This document shows, piece after piece, positions 35,043 through 44,872 of a stretch of 56,535 nt of DNA. The notes beneath the pieces were generated by a model, which was given only the letters and a program-made list of their open reading frames with translations, was not told the DNA's origin and made no database searches. This stretch comes from an uncultured Spirochaetota bacterium (GTDB lineage Bacteria; Spirochaetota; UBA4802; UBA5550): assembly GCA_937872225.1 (NCBI GenBank), contig CALMRZ010000087.1, positions 1 to 56,535 on the forward strand. The letters are read 5' to 3'. A program made the translations under genes and the position numbers. Positions within the stretch are counted from its first letter, which is position 1, and each line of letters opens with the position of its first letter.

Positions 35043-38000
35043 ATGACGTACACGGCACCAGAACATCAAGGACTCTACAGCAGCGCTTACGAACACGATT
35101 CGTGCGGTATCGGCTTTGTCGCGAACATCAAGGGGAAAGCTTCGCACGACATCATAGAGCGCGGCCTTGAAGTGCTGGAGCGCATGGAACACCGCGGAGC
35201 TGAAAGCGCCGACAACAAGACCGGCGACGGCGCCGGACTGCTGATACAGATCCCGGACGCCCTGTACCGCAAGGAACTGCCGTCGCTGCCGGAACAGGGC
35301 CTCTACGGGACCGGCATCGTTTTTCTGCCGCGCGACCGCGGCGAGGCGGAGCAGTGCGTCGGCGAACTGGAGCGGATCATCGGCGAAGAGGGAATGAAGA
35401 CCGTGGGATGGCGCGAGGTTGCCGTGGACAACTCCGTGCTGGGCAACATCTCCCGCGCCTCCGAGCCGGCGATGAAGCAGCTATTTGTCGCGGGCGGAAA
35501 CGTTCGGGAGCGGGCGGAACTGGAGCGCAGGCTGTACATCATCCGCAAGTCGGCTGAAAACGCCATACGGAATTCATCGCTCAGGCAGCGTGGCCTCTTT
35601 TACATCCCGTCGCTGTCGAGCAGGACCATCGTGTACAAGGGGATGCTCATGCCGACCCAGGTGCGCCACTATTACCGCGATCTTTCCGATCCGCTGATGG
35701 AAAGCGCCGTCGCCCTCGTCCACTCCCGTTTCAGCACCAACACCTTTCCCTCCTGGGACCTGGCCCAGCCCTTCCGCATGCTGGCCCACAACGGGGAGAT
35801 CAACACCGTAAAAGGGAACCGCTTCTGGATGTCGGCCCGCGAGTCGACCTTCGCGTCACCGGTGTTTGGCGATGAAATAAAAAAACTGCTGCCAGTCATA
35901 GAGCCGGGAAAGAGCGACTCGGCCTCCTTCGACAACGCCCTGGAGATGCTCTATTTCAACGGCCGCTCCCTGCCCCACGCGCTGATGATGCTCATACCGG
36001 AATCATGGAACGAAAAGAACCCGATACCGGAGGAGCTGAAATACTTTTACGAGTACCACTCGACGTTCATGGAGCCGTGGGACGGCCCCGCTTCAATGGT
36101 GTTCTGCGACGGACGTTTCGTCGGCGGCACCCTGGACCGCAACGGCCTCAGGCCGTCGCGCTACGTGATCACCAGGGACGATCTCATCGTCATGGGATCG
36201 GAGGTGGGGGTCCAGACCTTCCCGCCCGAATCGATCGTGTACAAGGGCCGCCTCATGCCGGGAAAACTGCTCCTGGTCGACATGGAGCAGGGGCGCATCA
36301 TACCCGACGAGGAGATCAAGCGCTCGATCTACACCCGGAAACCGTACCAGCTCTGGGTCCAGCTCAACCGGGTAAACCTCGAAGACCTGGACGTGAAGGG
36401 CGATGTCCCGGTGGCAATGGAAGAGGACGCCCTCCACGAGATGCACCTCCTCCATGGATACAGCCGGGAAGACATAGAGGACATCATCACGACCATGGCG
36501 GAAACCGGCCAGGAACCGACCGGTTCCATGGGGACCGATACGCCCCTGGCGGTCTTTTCCGACAAGCCCCAGCGCCTGTTCAACTATTTCAAGCAGTGTT
36601 TCGCCCAGGTGACGAACCCCCCCATAGACCCGATCCGGGAGGAACTGGTCATGACCCTCACCAGCTACATCGGGTCCCAGAAAAACCTGCTCGATGAAAC
36701 GCCTGAGCACTGCCGGATGATCAAGTTCAAGAGCCCCCTGTTCACCAACCGGAACCTCGAGACCATCAGGCACAACGAGAACCCCGCGTTCAGGAGCATC
36801 ACCCTCCCCATGACCTTCCCGGTGAAGACCGCCCCGGGAAGCTTGAAACGCGCCCTTGACAGGCTCTGCATGAGCGTTGAGGAGAAGATAGACCAGGGAT
36901 ATTCCTACATAATACTGTCCGACCGGGGGGCGGACCGGGATAACGCCCCCATTCCGTCCCTCCTCGCCTGCGCCGGGGTCCACCACTACCTGATCCGAAC
37001 CAAGAAGCGCACGCGCATCGGTCTCATCATCGAAACGGCGGAGGCGCGGGAGGTAATGCATTTCGCCCTCCTCTTCGGATACGGGGCCAGCGCCGTGAAT
37101 CCCTACGGCGCCTTTGCCACCATCAACGACCTGGTAAAAAAAGAGGAAATAAAAAACCTGCGGTACATGAAAGCCGAGGACAATTACATCAAGGCGGTCA
37201 ACAAGGGCCTCCTGAAAGTGCTTTCCAAGATGGGCACCTCCACGCTGCGGAGCTACCGCGGTTCCCAGATATTCGAAGCCGTCGGCCTGGGAAAAGAACT
37301 GATCGAGACCTATTTCACCGGCACGGATTCGCGCATCGGCGGGATCGGAACGGCCGAAGTGGAGCGCGAGGTGCTGGCCCAGCACGAAACCGCCTTTCTC
37401 AAGGCCCCGCCGCTCCTGGAGTCCCAGGGCATGTACCAATACCGCAGGCACGGCGAGCGACACGCCTGGAACCCGGAGACGATCCATCTTCTCCAGTGGG
37501 CCACGCGGTCCGGCGACTACGCCATGTACAAAAAATTCTCCGATATCGTCAACAGCCTGAACCGGCGTCCCCATTTCATCCGGGGACTCTTTGATTTCAA
37601 GGAACAGACGCCTATCCCGATAGACGAAGTTGAAAACGAAAAGAACATCCTGAAGCGCCTCACCACGGGGGCCATGTCCTTCGGGTCCATATCGAAAGAG
37701 GCCCATGAGACCATAGCCGCGGCCATGAACGCGATCAGGGGGCGCAGCAACTCCGGCGAGGGCGGCGAAGACCCGGAGCGTTTCACCGCGCAGCCGGACG
37801 GCACTTCGACCCGGAGCGCCATAAAGCAGATCGCCTCCGGCCGGTTCGGCGTCACCAGCAATTACCTGGCCAACGCCGACGAGCTCCAGATCAAGATGGC
37901 CCAGGGCGCGAAGCCCGGCGAAGGGGGCCAGCTCCCGGGATTCAAGGTTGACAAGATCATCGCAAAGACCCGGCATTCCACGCCGGGGGTTACCCTCATA

Positions 38001-39587
38001 TCGCCGCCGCCGCACCATGACATCTATTCCATCGAGGACCTGGCCCAGCTCATCTTTGACCTGAAAAACGCCAACCCGAAGGCGCGCATCAGCGTGAAGC
38101 TCGTTTCCGAAAGCGGCGTCGGCACCGTTGCCGCGGGCGTCGCCAAGGCCCATGCCGACAACATCCTCATCAGCGGGTTCGAAGGCGGCACGGGCGCCAG
38201 CCCCATCAGCTCCATCAGGCACGCCGGGCTCCCCTGGGAGATCGGCCTCGCCGAGACGCACCAGACCCTGGTCATGAACGACCTGCGGGGCCGCGTGCGG
38301 CTCCAGACCGACGGCCAGATCAAGACCGGGCGCGAGATCGTGATCGCCGCCCTGCTGGGCGCCGAGGAGTTCGGCTTCGGGACCGCGACCCTCATCGTGC
38401 TGGGCTGCGTGATGATGCGCAAGTGCCACCAGAACACCTGCCCGGTGGGCGTCGCCACCCAGGACCCGGGGTTGCGGAAGAAATTCACCGGCAGGCCGGA
38501 GCACCTCATCAATTACTTTACCTTCATGGCCCGCGAGGTGCGGGAGATCATGGCGGAGTTGGGCATCAGGAAGTTCGACGACCTGGTGGGCAGGAGGGAC
38601 CTCCTCACCGTGAGGACCATTGACCACTGGAAGGCGAAAACCGTCGATCCCTCCCCGCTCCTCTATATGCCGAAAGAAGCGAAGGAATTCGCCACGCACT
38701 GCGTCCAGGACCAGATCCACAAGATCCATGACGTGATGGACCACACGCTGATCGAGCGCTCCAGCCCGGCCCTCGAACGCTACGGCCGCATGCCGGTGCA
38801 TATCTCGCTTCCCATCAACAACACGAACCGGTCGACCGGCACCATGCTTTCCTACGAAGTTTCAAAGCGCTTCGGCGAAGAGGGGCTCCCGGACGACACC
38901 ATATCCTGTCTGTTCCGCGGCAACGCCGGCCAGAGCTTCGGCGCCTTCCTGGCAAAGGGGATCACCTTCCGACTGGAGGGAGACGCCAACGACTACCTGG
39001 GAAAGGGCCTTTCCGGCGGGCATATCATCGTGGTGCCCCCGTCAGGCAGCACCTTCCTGCCCGAGGAAAACATCATTATAGGCAACACGGTGCTCTACGG
39101 CGCCACCTCGGGTGAGGCGTATATCCGCGGCATAGCCGGCGAGCGCTTTGCCGTTCGCAACAGCGGCGCCATTGCCGTGGTGGAAGGGACCGGCGACCAC
39201 TGCGCCGAATACATGACCGGCGGACGCATCATCGTCCTTGGGAAAGTGGGCCGCAATTTCGCCGCCGGCATGAGCGGCGGCATCGCCTACGTCCTCGACC
39301 GGGACGGCGTGTTTGAGTATTTCTGCAACAAGGGAATGGTCAGCCTCTCCGCGGTGCGCGAATACGAAGACCAGGAATTCATAATAGAGCACCTTGAAAA
39401 GCATGTCAGGTTCACCGGGAGCACCGTCGCCCGGGACATCCTGCACAGCTGGTATGAATTTTTGCCTAAATTCATAAAAGTACTGCCGCTTGAATACAAG
39501 CGCGCCATGGACGAAATGAGGCTGTCCATGATTGATGAAAAGCTCGCCCGGATACGGGAAGAAGAACAACTGGGAGTGACCTACTGA
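35043..39587 (+). CDS. gltB: glutamate synthase large subunit
   Basis: Large (alpha) subunit of NADPH-type GOGAT, 1514 residues, which takes the amide of glutamine, channels ammonia and makes glutamate from 2-oxoglutarate. The N-terminal nucleophile is Cys 21 (EHDSCGIGF), exposed after removal of a 20-residue leader. The glutaminase domain spans about 21-430 (HRGAESADNKTGDGAG, HSRFSTNTFPSW), then the central domain, the FMN-binding synthase domain (about 840-1210; GEGGEDPERF, KPGEGGQLPG, SPPPHHDIYSIEDL) with the 3Fe-4S motif C-x5-C-x4-C in CVMMRKCHQNTC, and the C-terminal beta-helix domain (GNTVLYGATSGEAYIRGIAGERFAVRNSG). GAGGAG precedes the ATG by 10 bases. gltD follows after one base. Confidence 0.98.
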   Translation: MTYTAPEHQGLYSSAYEHDSCGIGFVANIKGKASHDIIERGLEVLERMEHRGAESADNKTGDGAGLLIQIPDALYRKELPSLPEQGLYGTGIVFLPRDRGEAEQCVGELERIIGEEGMKTVGWREVAVDNSVLGNISRASEPAMKQLFVAGGNVRERAELERRLYIIRKSAENAIRNSSLRQRGLFYIPSLSSRTIVYKGMLMPTQVRHYYRDLSDPLMESAVALVHSRFSTNTFPSWDLAQPFRMLAHNGEINTVKGNRFWMSARESTFASPVFGDEIKKLLPVIEPGKSDSASFDNALEMLYFNGRSLPHALMMLIPESWNEKNPIPEELKYFYEYHSTFMEPWDGPASMVFCDGRFVGGTLDRNGLRPSRYVITRDDLIVMGSEVGVQTFPPESIVYKGRLMPGKLLLVDMEQGRIIPDEEIKRSIYTRKPYQLWVQLNRVNLEDLDVKGDVPVAMEEDALHEMHLLHGYSREDIEDIITTMAETGQEPTGSMGTDTPLAVFSDKPQRLFNYFKQCFAQVTNPPIDPIREELVMTLTSYIGSQKNLLDETPEHCRMIKFKSPLFTNRNLETIRHNENPAFRSITLPMTFPVKTAPGSLKRALDRLCMSVEEKIDQGYSYIILSDRGADRDNAPIPSLLACAGVHHYLIRTKKRTRIGLIIETAEAREVMHFALLFGYGASAVNPYGAFATINDLVKKEEIKNLRYMKAEDNYIKAVNKGLLKVLSKMGTSTLRSYRGSQIFEAVGLGKELIETYFTGTDSRIGGIGTAEVEREVLAQHETAFLKAPPLLESQGMYQYRRHGERHAWNPETIHLLQWATRSGDYAMYKKFSDIVNSLNRRPHFIRGLFDFKEQTPIPIDEVENEKNILKRLTTGAMSFGSISKEAHETIAAAMNAIRGRSNSGEGGEDPERFTAQPDGTSTRSAIKQIASGRFGVTSNYLANADELQIKMAQGAKPGEGGQLPGFKVDKIIAKTRHSTPGVTLISPPPHHDIYSIEDLAQLIFDLKNANPKARISVKLVSESGVGTVAAGVAKAHADNILISGFEGGTGASPISSIRHAGLPWEIGLAETHQTLVMNDLRGRVRLQTDGQIKTGREIVIAALLGAEEFGFGTATLIVLGCVMMRKCHQNTCPVGVATQDPGLRKKFTGRPEHLINYFTFMAREVREIMAELGIRKFDDLVGRRDLLTVRTIDHWKAKTVDPSPLLYMPKEAKEFATHCVQDQIHKIHDVMDHTLIERSSPALERYGRMPVHISLPINNTNRSTGTMLSYEVSKRFGEEGLPDDTISCLFRGNAGQSFGAFLAKGITFRLEGDANDYLGKGLSGGHIIVVPPSGSTFLPEENIIIGNTVLYGATSGEAYIRGIAGERFAVRNSGAIAVVEGTGDHCAEYMTGGRIIVLGKVGRNFAAGMSGGIAYVLDRDGVFEYFCNKGMVSLSAVREYEDQEFIIEHLEKHVRFTGSTVARDILHSWYEFLPKFIKVLPLEYKRAMDEMRLSMIDEKLARIREEEQLGVTY

Positions 39588-39588
39588 C

Positions 39589-41013
39589 ATGGGAGATCCG
39601 AAAGGTTTCATGAATATACGGCGCCAGGAAGCCGGCTACCGGCCGGTGGAAGAGCGCGTCAACGACTACAGCGAGGTGGAAAAACACCTCCCCGACGACG
39701 CGCGGCGCCTCCAGGCTTCGCGCTGCATGGACTGCGGCGTCCCCTTCTGCCACTGGGCCTGCCCGGTGTCCAACATCATGCCCGAGTGGCAGGACCGGGT
39801 GTTCCGGGGAGACTGGAAGGGCGCCTATGACATCCTCCAGGAAACCAACAATTTTCCCGAATTCACCGGCAGGGTCTGCCCCGCCCTGTGCGAGGCGTCC
39901 TGCGTGCTTGCCATCGGCGACGAAGCGGTCACCATCCGGCAGAACGAGCTGGCCGTCATAGAAAAGGCCTATTCCCTGGGGCTGGTGAAGGCGTCGCCGC
40001 CGAAAAGCCGCACCGGAAAAAAAGTGGGGGTCATCGGCGGCGGTCCGGCGGGGCTCGCCTGCGCCGACCTGTTGAACAGGGCAGGCCACAACGTGACCAT
40101 CTTCGAGTCCGCCGACGGCGTGGGCGGATACCTCCGCTACGGCATCCCCGACTTCAAGCTGAACAAGTACATCATCGACCGCCGCGTGAACATCATGGTC
40201 GAGGAAGGGATCGCGATTAAGACCGGCGTCACCGTCGGCATGGATGTCCCGGTTTCGTCGATCCGCAAGGATTTCGATGCCCTGTGCATCGCCATCGGGT
40301 CACGGGAGGCCCGCGACCTTCCCATCCCCGGGCGGGAACTGGCGGGCATCCACCAGGCCCTGGACTACCTGGTGCAGCAGAACCGCGTCGTTAAAGGAGA
40401 CACGATCCCCGACGATGAGATAATCCGCGCCTATGATAAAAACGTGGTGGTCATCGGCGGGGGCGACACCGGGTCGGACTGCGTGGGCACGGCGAACCGC
40501 CAGGGCGCCCGGAGCATCACCCAGCTTGAGCTGCTGCCGAAGCCGCCCGAACACCGCACCGACAGGGAGCCCTGGCCCCTCTGGCCCAAGGTGCTCAAGG
40601 TATCGAGTTCCCACGAGGAGGGGTGCGCCCGGATGTGGAACGTGTCCACCAGGCGGTTCATCGGCGACCGGGGCCGCGTCACCCAGATCGTCGCGTGCGC
40701 CGTGGAGTGGACCACGGGACCCGACGGCAAGCCGGTCATGACCGAGGTCCCCGGCTCGGAATTCACCCTCAACGCCGAGCTGGTACTCCTGGCCATGGGT
40801 TTCATTCACCCGGTCCATTCCGGCCTGGTGAATGAACTGGGCCTGGAATTGGACGGCCGGGGAAACATTAAAATAGACGAAAACGCCATGACCAGCGTCG
40901 ACGGCGTGTTCTCCGCCGGAGATTCCTCCCGGGGCGCTTCCTTGGTGGTTCACGCCATCCAGGACGGAAGGATGGCGGCGGCGGCAATTGACCGCTACCT
41001 ATCACGATCGTAA
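39589..41013 (+). CDS. gltD: glutamate synthase small subunit
   Basis: Beta subunit of GOGAT, 474 residues, which passes electrons from NADPH through FAD to the large subunit. The N-terminal double Fe-S motif reads CMDCGVPFCHWACPVSN and CPALCEASC; the FAD site is VGVIGGGPAGLACADLL (about 143-160), and the NADPH site is VVVIGGGDTGSDCVGTANRQGA (about 285). The end has GVFSAGDSSRGASLVVHAIQDG, as in the family. It begins one base after the gltB stop, with GGGAG inside gltB as the ribosome site, so the two subunits are made in balance. asnB follows 40 bases later. Confidence 0.98.
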   Translation: MGDPKGFMNIRRQEAGYRPVEERVNDYSEVEKHLPDDARRLQASRCMDCGVPFCHWACPVSNIMPEWQDRVFRGDWKGAYDILQETNNFPEFTGRVCPALCEASCVLAIGDEAVTIRQNELAVIEKAYSLGLVKASPPKSRTGKKVGVIGGGPAGLACADLLNRAGHNVTIFESADGVGGYLRYGIPDFKLNKYIIDRRVNIMVEEGIAIKTGVTVGMDVPVSSIRKDFDALCIAIGSREARDLPIPGRELAGIHQALDYLVQQNRVVKGDTIPDDEIIRAYDKNVVVIGGGDTGSDCVGTANRQGARSITQLELLPKPPEHRTDREPWPLWPKVLKVSSSHEEGCARMWNVSTRRFIGDRGRVTQIVACAVEWTTGPDGKPVMTEVPGSEFTLNAELVLLAMGFIHPVHSGLVNELGLELDGRGNIKIDENAMTSVDGVFSAGDSSRGASLVVHAIQDGRMAAAAIDRYLSRS

Positions 41014-41053
41014 TTACAGATAAACCCAGAGTGAAACGACCGGGGATGCAACC

Positions 41054-42997
41054 ATGTGCGGAATAGCCGGCATCTATGCCATAAAAACAGAGCGTCCCGT
41101 GGAACGTGCCTTACTGTCAAGGATGGCCGAGACCCTGAACCACCGGGGACCGGATGAACACGGGTTCCATGCCAGGGGCGGCGTCGGACTGGCCCACACG
41201 CGCCTCAGCATCATTGACCTGAGCGGCGGTTCCCAGCCGATTTACAACGAAGACCGAAGCCTCTGCGTGGTCTTCAACGGAGAAATATTCAATTACATCG
41301 AGCTGCGGGAGGTCCTTGAAAAAAAGGGCCACAGGTTCTACACCCGCAGCGACACGGAAGTGATTGTCCACATGTACGAGGAGTACGGCAGGGAATGCTT
41401 CAACCAATTCAACGGCCAGTTTGCCATAGCCATCTGGGACGACCGGAACAGGGAACTGGTCCTGGCCCGCGACCGCGTCGGCGTCAGGCCCCTGTTTTAT
41501 TCCCTGCTGCCCGACGGGACCCTGGTGTTCGCCTCGGAGATGAAGGCCATTTTTTGCTATCCCGGCTTCGAACTGGAGATAGATCCGGAGGGGATAAACC
41601 AGATCTTTACCATCTGGGTCAACATCCCTCCCCGAACGGCATTCAAAGGCGTCAACGAACTCGCCCCGGGGCATATCATGACCGCCTCCCCTAAGGGGAT
41701 CGCCGTGAACAGGTTCTGGCGCATGCGGTTCCCCGACGAGCACGACTACGAGGACCGGCCCCTGTCCCATTACACGTCCCGCATCCAGGAACTCCTGTAT
41801 GACGCGGTGACCCTGCGCCTCCGGGCCGATGTGCCCGTCGCCGCCTACCTGAGCGGCGGTCTTGATTCATCGGTCATAACATCGCTGGTGAAAAAACACC
41901 ACGTCAATGACCTGATAACCTTCTCGGTCGCCTTCAGCGACAGGAACTTCGATGAACGCGGGTACCAGAACCAGATGGTCGACCTGCTGAAGACGGACCA
42001 TCGCGTCATAGAGGCAACCTACGAGTCCATCGGCGAGGCCTTTTCCGATGTGGTCTGGTTCTCGGAAAAGCCGATGATCCGCACCGCGCCGGCCCCCCTC
42101 TTCATCCTTGCGGGCCTTGTACGAAGGAACGGCATCAAGGTGGTGCTTACCGGGGAAGGCGCCGATGAATTTTTCGGGGGATACGACATTTTCAAGGAGG
42201 ACAAGATCCGCCGCTTCTGGGCCAGGGTCCCGGAATCAAAACTCCGGCCCCGTCTCTTTTCGGTGCTCTATCCCTTCATTTCGCGGGACCCCCGTTTCGA
42301 GCGCTTCTGGCAGATGTTTTTCCGGAAGGACCTGGCCGACACGGAAAACAGCTGCTATTCCCAGCTGGTGCGCTGGCACAACACCTCCCGGATCAAGCGG
42401 TTCTTCACCGATGACTACCAGGAGCAGTTCAGCGAAGAGAGAATCTTCAGCGATCTCGAGAGCTATATTGATCCGGACATAAAGCGCTGGCATCCCCTCT
42501 GCAGGGCCCAGTACCTCGAGGCCACGCTCTTCATGTCGGGATACCTTCTCTCGTCTCAGGGAGACCGCATGATGATGGGCAATTCCATCGAGGGCCGCTT
42601 CCCCTTCCTGGACCATAACGTCATTGAATTCGCCGCCACGATACCGCCGGTCTACAAGATATACGGCCTGAACGAAAAGTTCGCCCTGAAAAAGGCCTTC
42701 GAGGATGTCCTGCCCGGTTCGGTGCTGCATCGCGTCAAGCAGCCGTACCGGGCCCCCATCAGCCAGTGCTTTGCCGGCGATAATTTTTCCGCCTCGATGC
42801 TCGACACCGCCATGGTTCGGAGGTACGGGTACTTCAATCCGGACAGCGTGGGGCGGCTGATGAACAAGTTCAGGAACCAGGATTGGAAGAACATAAGCGA
42901 GCGGGACGACATGACCATGGTGGGAATGGTCTCCCTGCAGCTTCTTCACCACCACTTCCTGGACCGGGGCGCCGATGACACCGCGGTCAGCCCATGA
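41054..42997 (+). CDS. asnB: asparagine synthase (glutamine-hydrolysing)
   Basis: AsnB of 647 residues: aspartate plus ATP plus glutamine to asparagine. The nucleophile is Cys 2 (MCGIAGIY), with NHRGPDEHG, HTRLSIIDLSGG and VFNGEIFNY in the class II glutaminase domain (1-210). The synthetase domain (about 230-600) has the PP-loop motif YLSGGLDSSV near 267 and VLTGEGADEFFGGY. It is longer than E. coli AsnB (554), closer to the common Bacillus-type length. It follows gltD on the same strand and completes a glutamine-nitrogen group. Related PP-loop proteins in antibiotic or glycan pathways exist, but all asparagine-forming motifs are present. Confidence 0.93.
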   Translation: MCGIAGIYAIKTERPVERALLSRMAETLNHRGPDEHGFHARGGVGLAHTRLSIIDLSGGSQPIYNEDRSLCVVFNGEIFNYIELREVLEKKGHRFYTRSDTEVIVHMYEEYGRECFNQFNGQFAIAIWDDRNRELVLARDRVGVRPLFYSLLPDGTLVFASEMKAIFCYPGFELEIDPEGINQIFTIWVNIPPRTAFKGVNELAPGHIMTASPKGIAVNRFWRMRFPDEHDYEDRPLSHYTSRIQELLYDAVTLRLRADVPVAAYLSGGLDSSVITSLVKKHHVNDLITFSVAFSDRNFDERGYQNQMVDLLKTDHRVIEATYESIGEAFSDVVWFSEKPMIRTAPAPLFILAGLVRRNGIKVVLTGEGADEFFGGYDIFKEDKIRRFWARVPESKLRPRLFSVLYPFISRDPRFERFWQMFFRKDLADTENSCYSQLVRWHNTSRIKRFFTDDYQEQFSEERIFSDLESYIDPDIKRWHPLCRAQYLEATLFMSGYLLSSQGDRMMMGNSIEGRFPFLDHNVIEFAATIPPVYKIYGLNEKFALKKAFEDVLPGSVLHRVKQPYRAPISQCFAGDNFSASMLDTAMVRRYGYFNPDSVGRLMNKFRNQDWKNISERDDMTMVGMVSLQLLHHHFLDRGADDTAVSP

Positions 42998-43043
42998 CCG
43001 CAGGGGCAACGTACCGTCACCGGTCGCGGACCCCATATCCCGC

Positions 43044-43071
43044 TTGACATTTTCAGATAAATCACTATACA
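43044..43071 (+). promoter_or_regulatory. sigma-70 promoter upstream of the metallophosphoesterase gene
   Basis: Perfect TTGACA (43044-43049), 16-base spacer, TATACA (43066-43071). It lies 47 bases after asnB and about 160 bases before the next ATG, so the transcript would have a long leader. The run TATACATTATATAT makes the -10 A+T-rich. Confidence 0.6.
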
Positions 43072-43232
43072 TTATATATGCGTGGCTTCATGGCTGGCCT
43101 CAGGATCCCATGAACACTGTTTACAAAAGCAATTTGCCGAAGGTGTGATTTTGTTATTGAATTAATTGCGCCGCCGCCTTTGGCTGACAAAAAAATATTA
43201 CCCCTCTTTACGTGAGGGCGGGGGTTACATAC

Positions 43233-44579
43233 ATGAAAGAACTTATAACATGCCGATCCGGCATCGCCCGGAACGGGAAGATAACCATGGCCATTGCGCA
43301 GACCGTTTTTGCAGTAGTTTTTGTTTCCGGCTGCGGGAACGGCCTTTTTACAAGTTTTACAAAAAGGGACGACCTGGGAGCCGTTCCGGACCCCGCACGC
43401 GCCACCGGAATCGTGCAGAACCTCGTCCGTTTCGCCCAGTTCTCCGACGTTCACATAACGGACAATGCCAACCCTCACCGGCTTGAAAATATCAAGAAGG
43501 GATCCTACAGCGGACTGGATTCTTTGGTGCAGGCGATATCCAGGAACCAGGACCCGTATTCTGCGCGGACATGGAACGCTGTGGTTCAGTCGATAAACGA
43601 CGCAAATACCGCCGAAACCCTTGATTTCGCCATCGGCACCGGAGACCATACCGATACCGGCATCAAGACAGAGCTCCAATGGTTCATTGAAATCGCCGAC
43701 GGCATGAAGTCCGCGTCGCTGCAGGCTGTCATCGATGCCGGGACCATGGAGGATTTCACCCCCGCGGGACTTGATGTTCCCTGGTACGCGGCCGTGGGCA
43801 ACCACGACGTGGAATACCAGGGAACCCTCAACAGCGTGAGCATGACGAAGTCGATCATCGGCGACATCAGCGACCTGAGCCGTCTCCCTTACACGGTCGA
43901 TCTCTACAATACTTCGGCCACCCTGCCGCCGTGGCACGGCTTTGGCAATCAGCCGGCATCGTCGCTGGAACATTCGTACGGCTATTACAGTTTCAATCCC
44001 GCCGATTACATTCACTGCATCGTCCTTGATACCGCCATCTACAACCTGGAGGGGAGGCTCCCGGTGGAGACCCTGTCATATGGCGTTCTCGACAAGGTCC
44101 AGTATAAATGGATGGTGAATGAAATCGAATCCAACAGCGACCGGATCTGCATCATCTTTTCGCACCACACTCCCCTCGGGTCCTTTGCCGCCGGCAAGAG
44201 CCAGATAACAGCGTCGAAACTCATGAAGACCCTCTGCTCCTATGAAAACGTGGTGGCCCATGTCAACGGCCACACCCACGTAAACAAGATAGACGCGATC
44301 ACCTATGACGGCCTGCCCGGGGGATACTGGAACATCAACACGGGTTCGATAATTGAATGGCCCCAGGAGTGGCGGAACATCACCGTGAAGGACAACGGCG
44401 ACGGCACCGGCTCCATCACCTGCGAGATGGTACGGCACAGCGATTCCGTATGCCTTGATGCCGCGGGAAGCGATCCTGACGCGAAAAAAATGACACGGGA
44501 GGGAACGGCGGAGGACCGAAACGTGGAGCTCAAGTTCAAGATACCGGTGGCGGTGAAGAACCGCATACTCGGGATCTGA
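43233..44579 (+). CDS. metallophosphoesterase lipoprotein (calcineurin-like)
   Basis: Predicted lipoprotein phosphoesterase of 448 residues. The signal ends FVSGC. If the ATG at 43233 is used the lipid Cys is 34; an in-frame ATG at 43287, with GGGAAG in front, would give a standard 15-residue signal. Metal-binding motifs come in the normal order: FSDVHITD, GTGDHTD, GNHDVEY, FSHHTPLG and NGHTHVN, with a GDG/GSITC-containing tail after the catalytic domain. The domain resembles the purple acid phosphatase/PhoD-adjacent group; the substrate is unknown. It has a good promoter at 43044-43071 and a stem-loop after the stop. Confidence 0.88.
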   Translation: MKELITCRSGIARNGKITMAIAQTVFAVVFVSGCGNGLFTSFTKRDDLGAVPDPARATGIVQNLVRFAQFSDVHITDNANPHRLENIKKGSYSGLDSLVQAISRNQDPYSARTWNAVVQSINDANTAETLDFAIGTGDHTDTGIKTELQWFIEIADGMKSASLQAVIDAGTMEDFTPAGLDVPWYAAVGNHDVEYQGTLNSVSMTKSIIGDISDLSRLPYTVDLYNTSATLPPWHGFGNQPASSLEHSYGYYSFNPADYIHCIVLDTAIYNLEGRLPVETLSYGVLDKVQYKWMVNEIESNSDRICIIFSHHTPLGSFAAGKSQITASKLMKTLCSYENVVAHVNGHTHVNKIDAITYDGLPGGYWNINTGSIIEWPQEWRNITVKDNGDGTGSITCEMVRHSDSVCLDAAGSDPDAKKMTREGTAEDRNVELKFKIPVAVKNRILGI

Positions 44580-44610
44580 TCTCCCGATACGCAACGCCAT
44601 CCGGCGGCAC

Positions 44611-44642
44611 GGGCCCTCCTTCCACAATGGAACCGAGGGCCC
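44611..44642 (+). terminator. stem-loop after the metallophosphoesterase gene
   Basis: GGGCCCTC (44611-44618) pairs with GAGGGCCC (44635-44642), with an inner TTCC/GGAA pairing, and is followed by TTTCG. The stem is strong but the T tract is only three bases, so termination is likely but not certain. Confidence 0.55.
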
Positions 44643-44652
44643 TTTCGTATCG

Positions 44653-44825
44653 TCACTTGCCGTATATCATCGTCCCGTCGCTGCCGTACCTGTTGATAAA
44701 CCGCCCGCGGCCGTGGACAGGGTGACCACGACATAGACATTGTCGTTTGAATCAACGGCCACCGCAAAGGCCTCGGCGTCGCCGCCGCCGTCGATTGCCT
44801 TGTTCCAGCCCGTGGTAATCCCCGA
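44653..44825 (-). pseudogene. frameshifted C-terminal remnant of an SBBP-type beta-propeller gene
   Basis: On the minus strand, from 44825 a frame reads GITTGWNKAIDGGG then DAEAFAVAVDSNDNVYVVVT, typical of one blade of an SBBP beta-propeller repeat. It then fails to continue; after a frame change around 44700 the second frame reads GRFINRYGSDGTMIYGK and stops at 44655-44653, which is how the next part of such a blade would read. An in-frame TGA (44828-44826) lies just upstream of the fragment. The pieces are too short to be a protein and look like the decayed end of a larger gene that has been deleted. Confidence 0.6.
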
Positions 44826-44872
44826 TCAGTTTTTCTCCTCCAGAATATTGTCCGGCATCACTGAAAACAAGA

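Noticed and set aside
36093-38801. Minus-strand frame of 902 codons inside gltB
   Set aside because: It is a shadow of the GC-rich gltB gene; gltB motifs and length are complete and the antisense product is Asp/Val/Gly/Arg-rich without family features.
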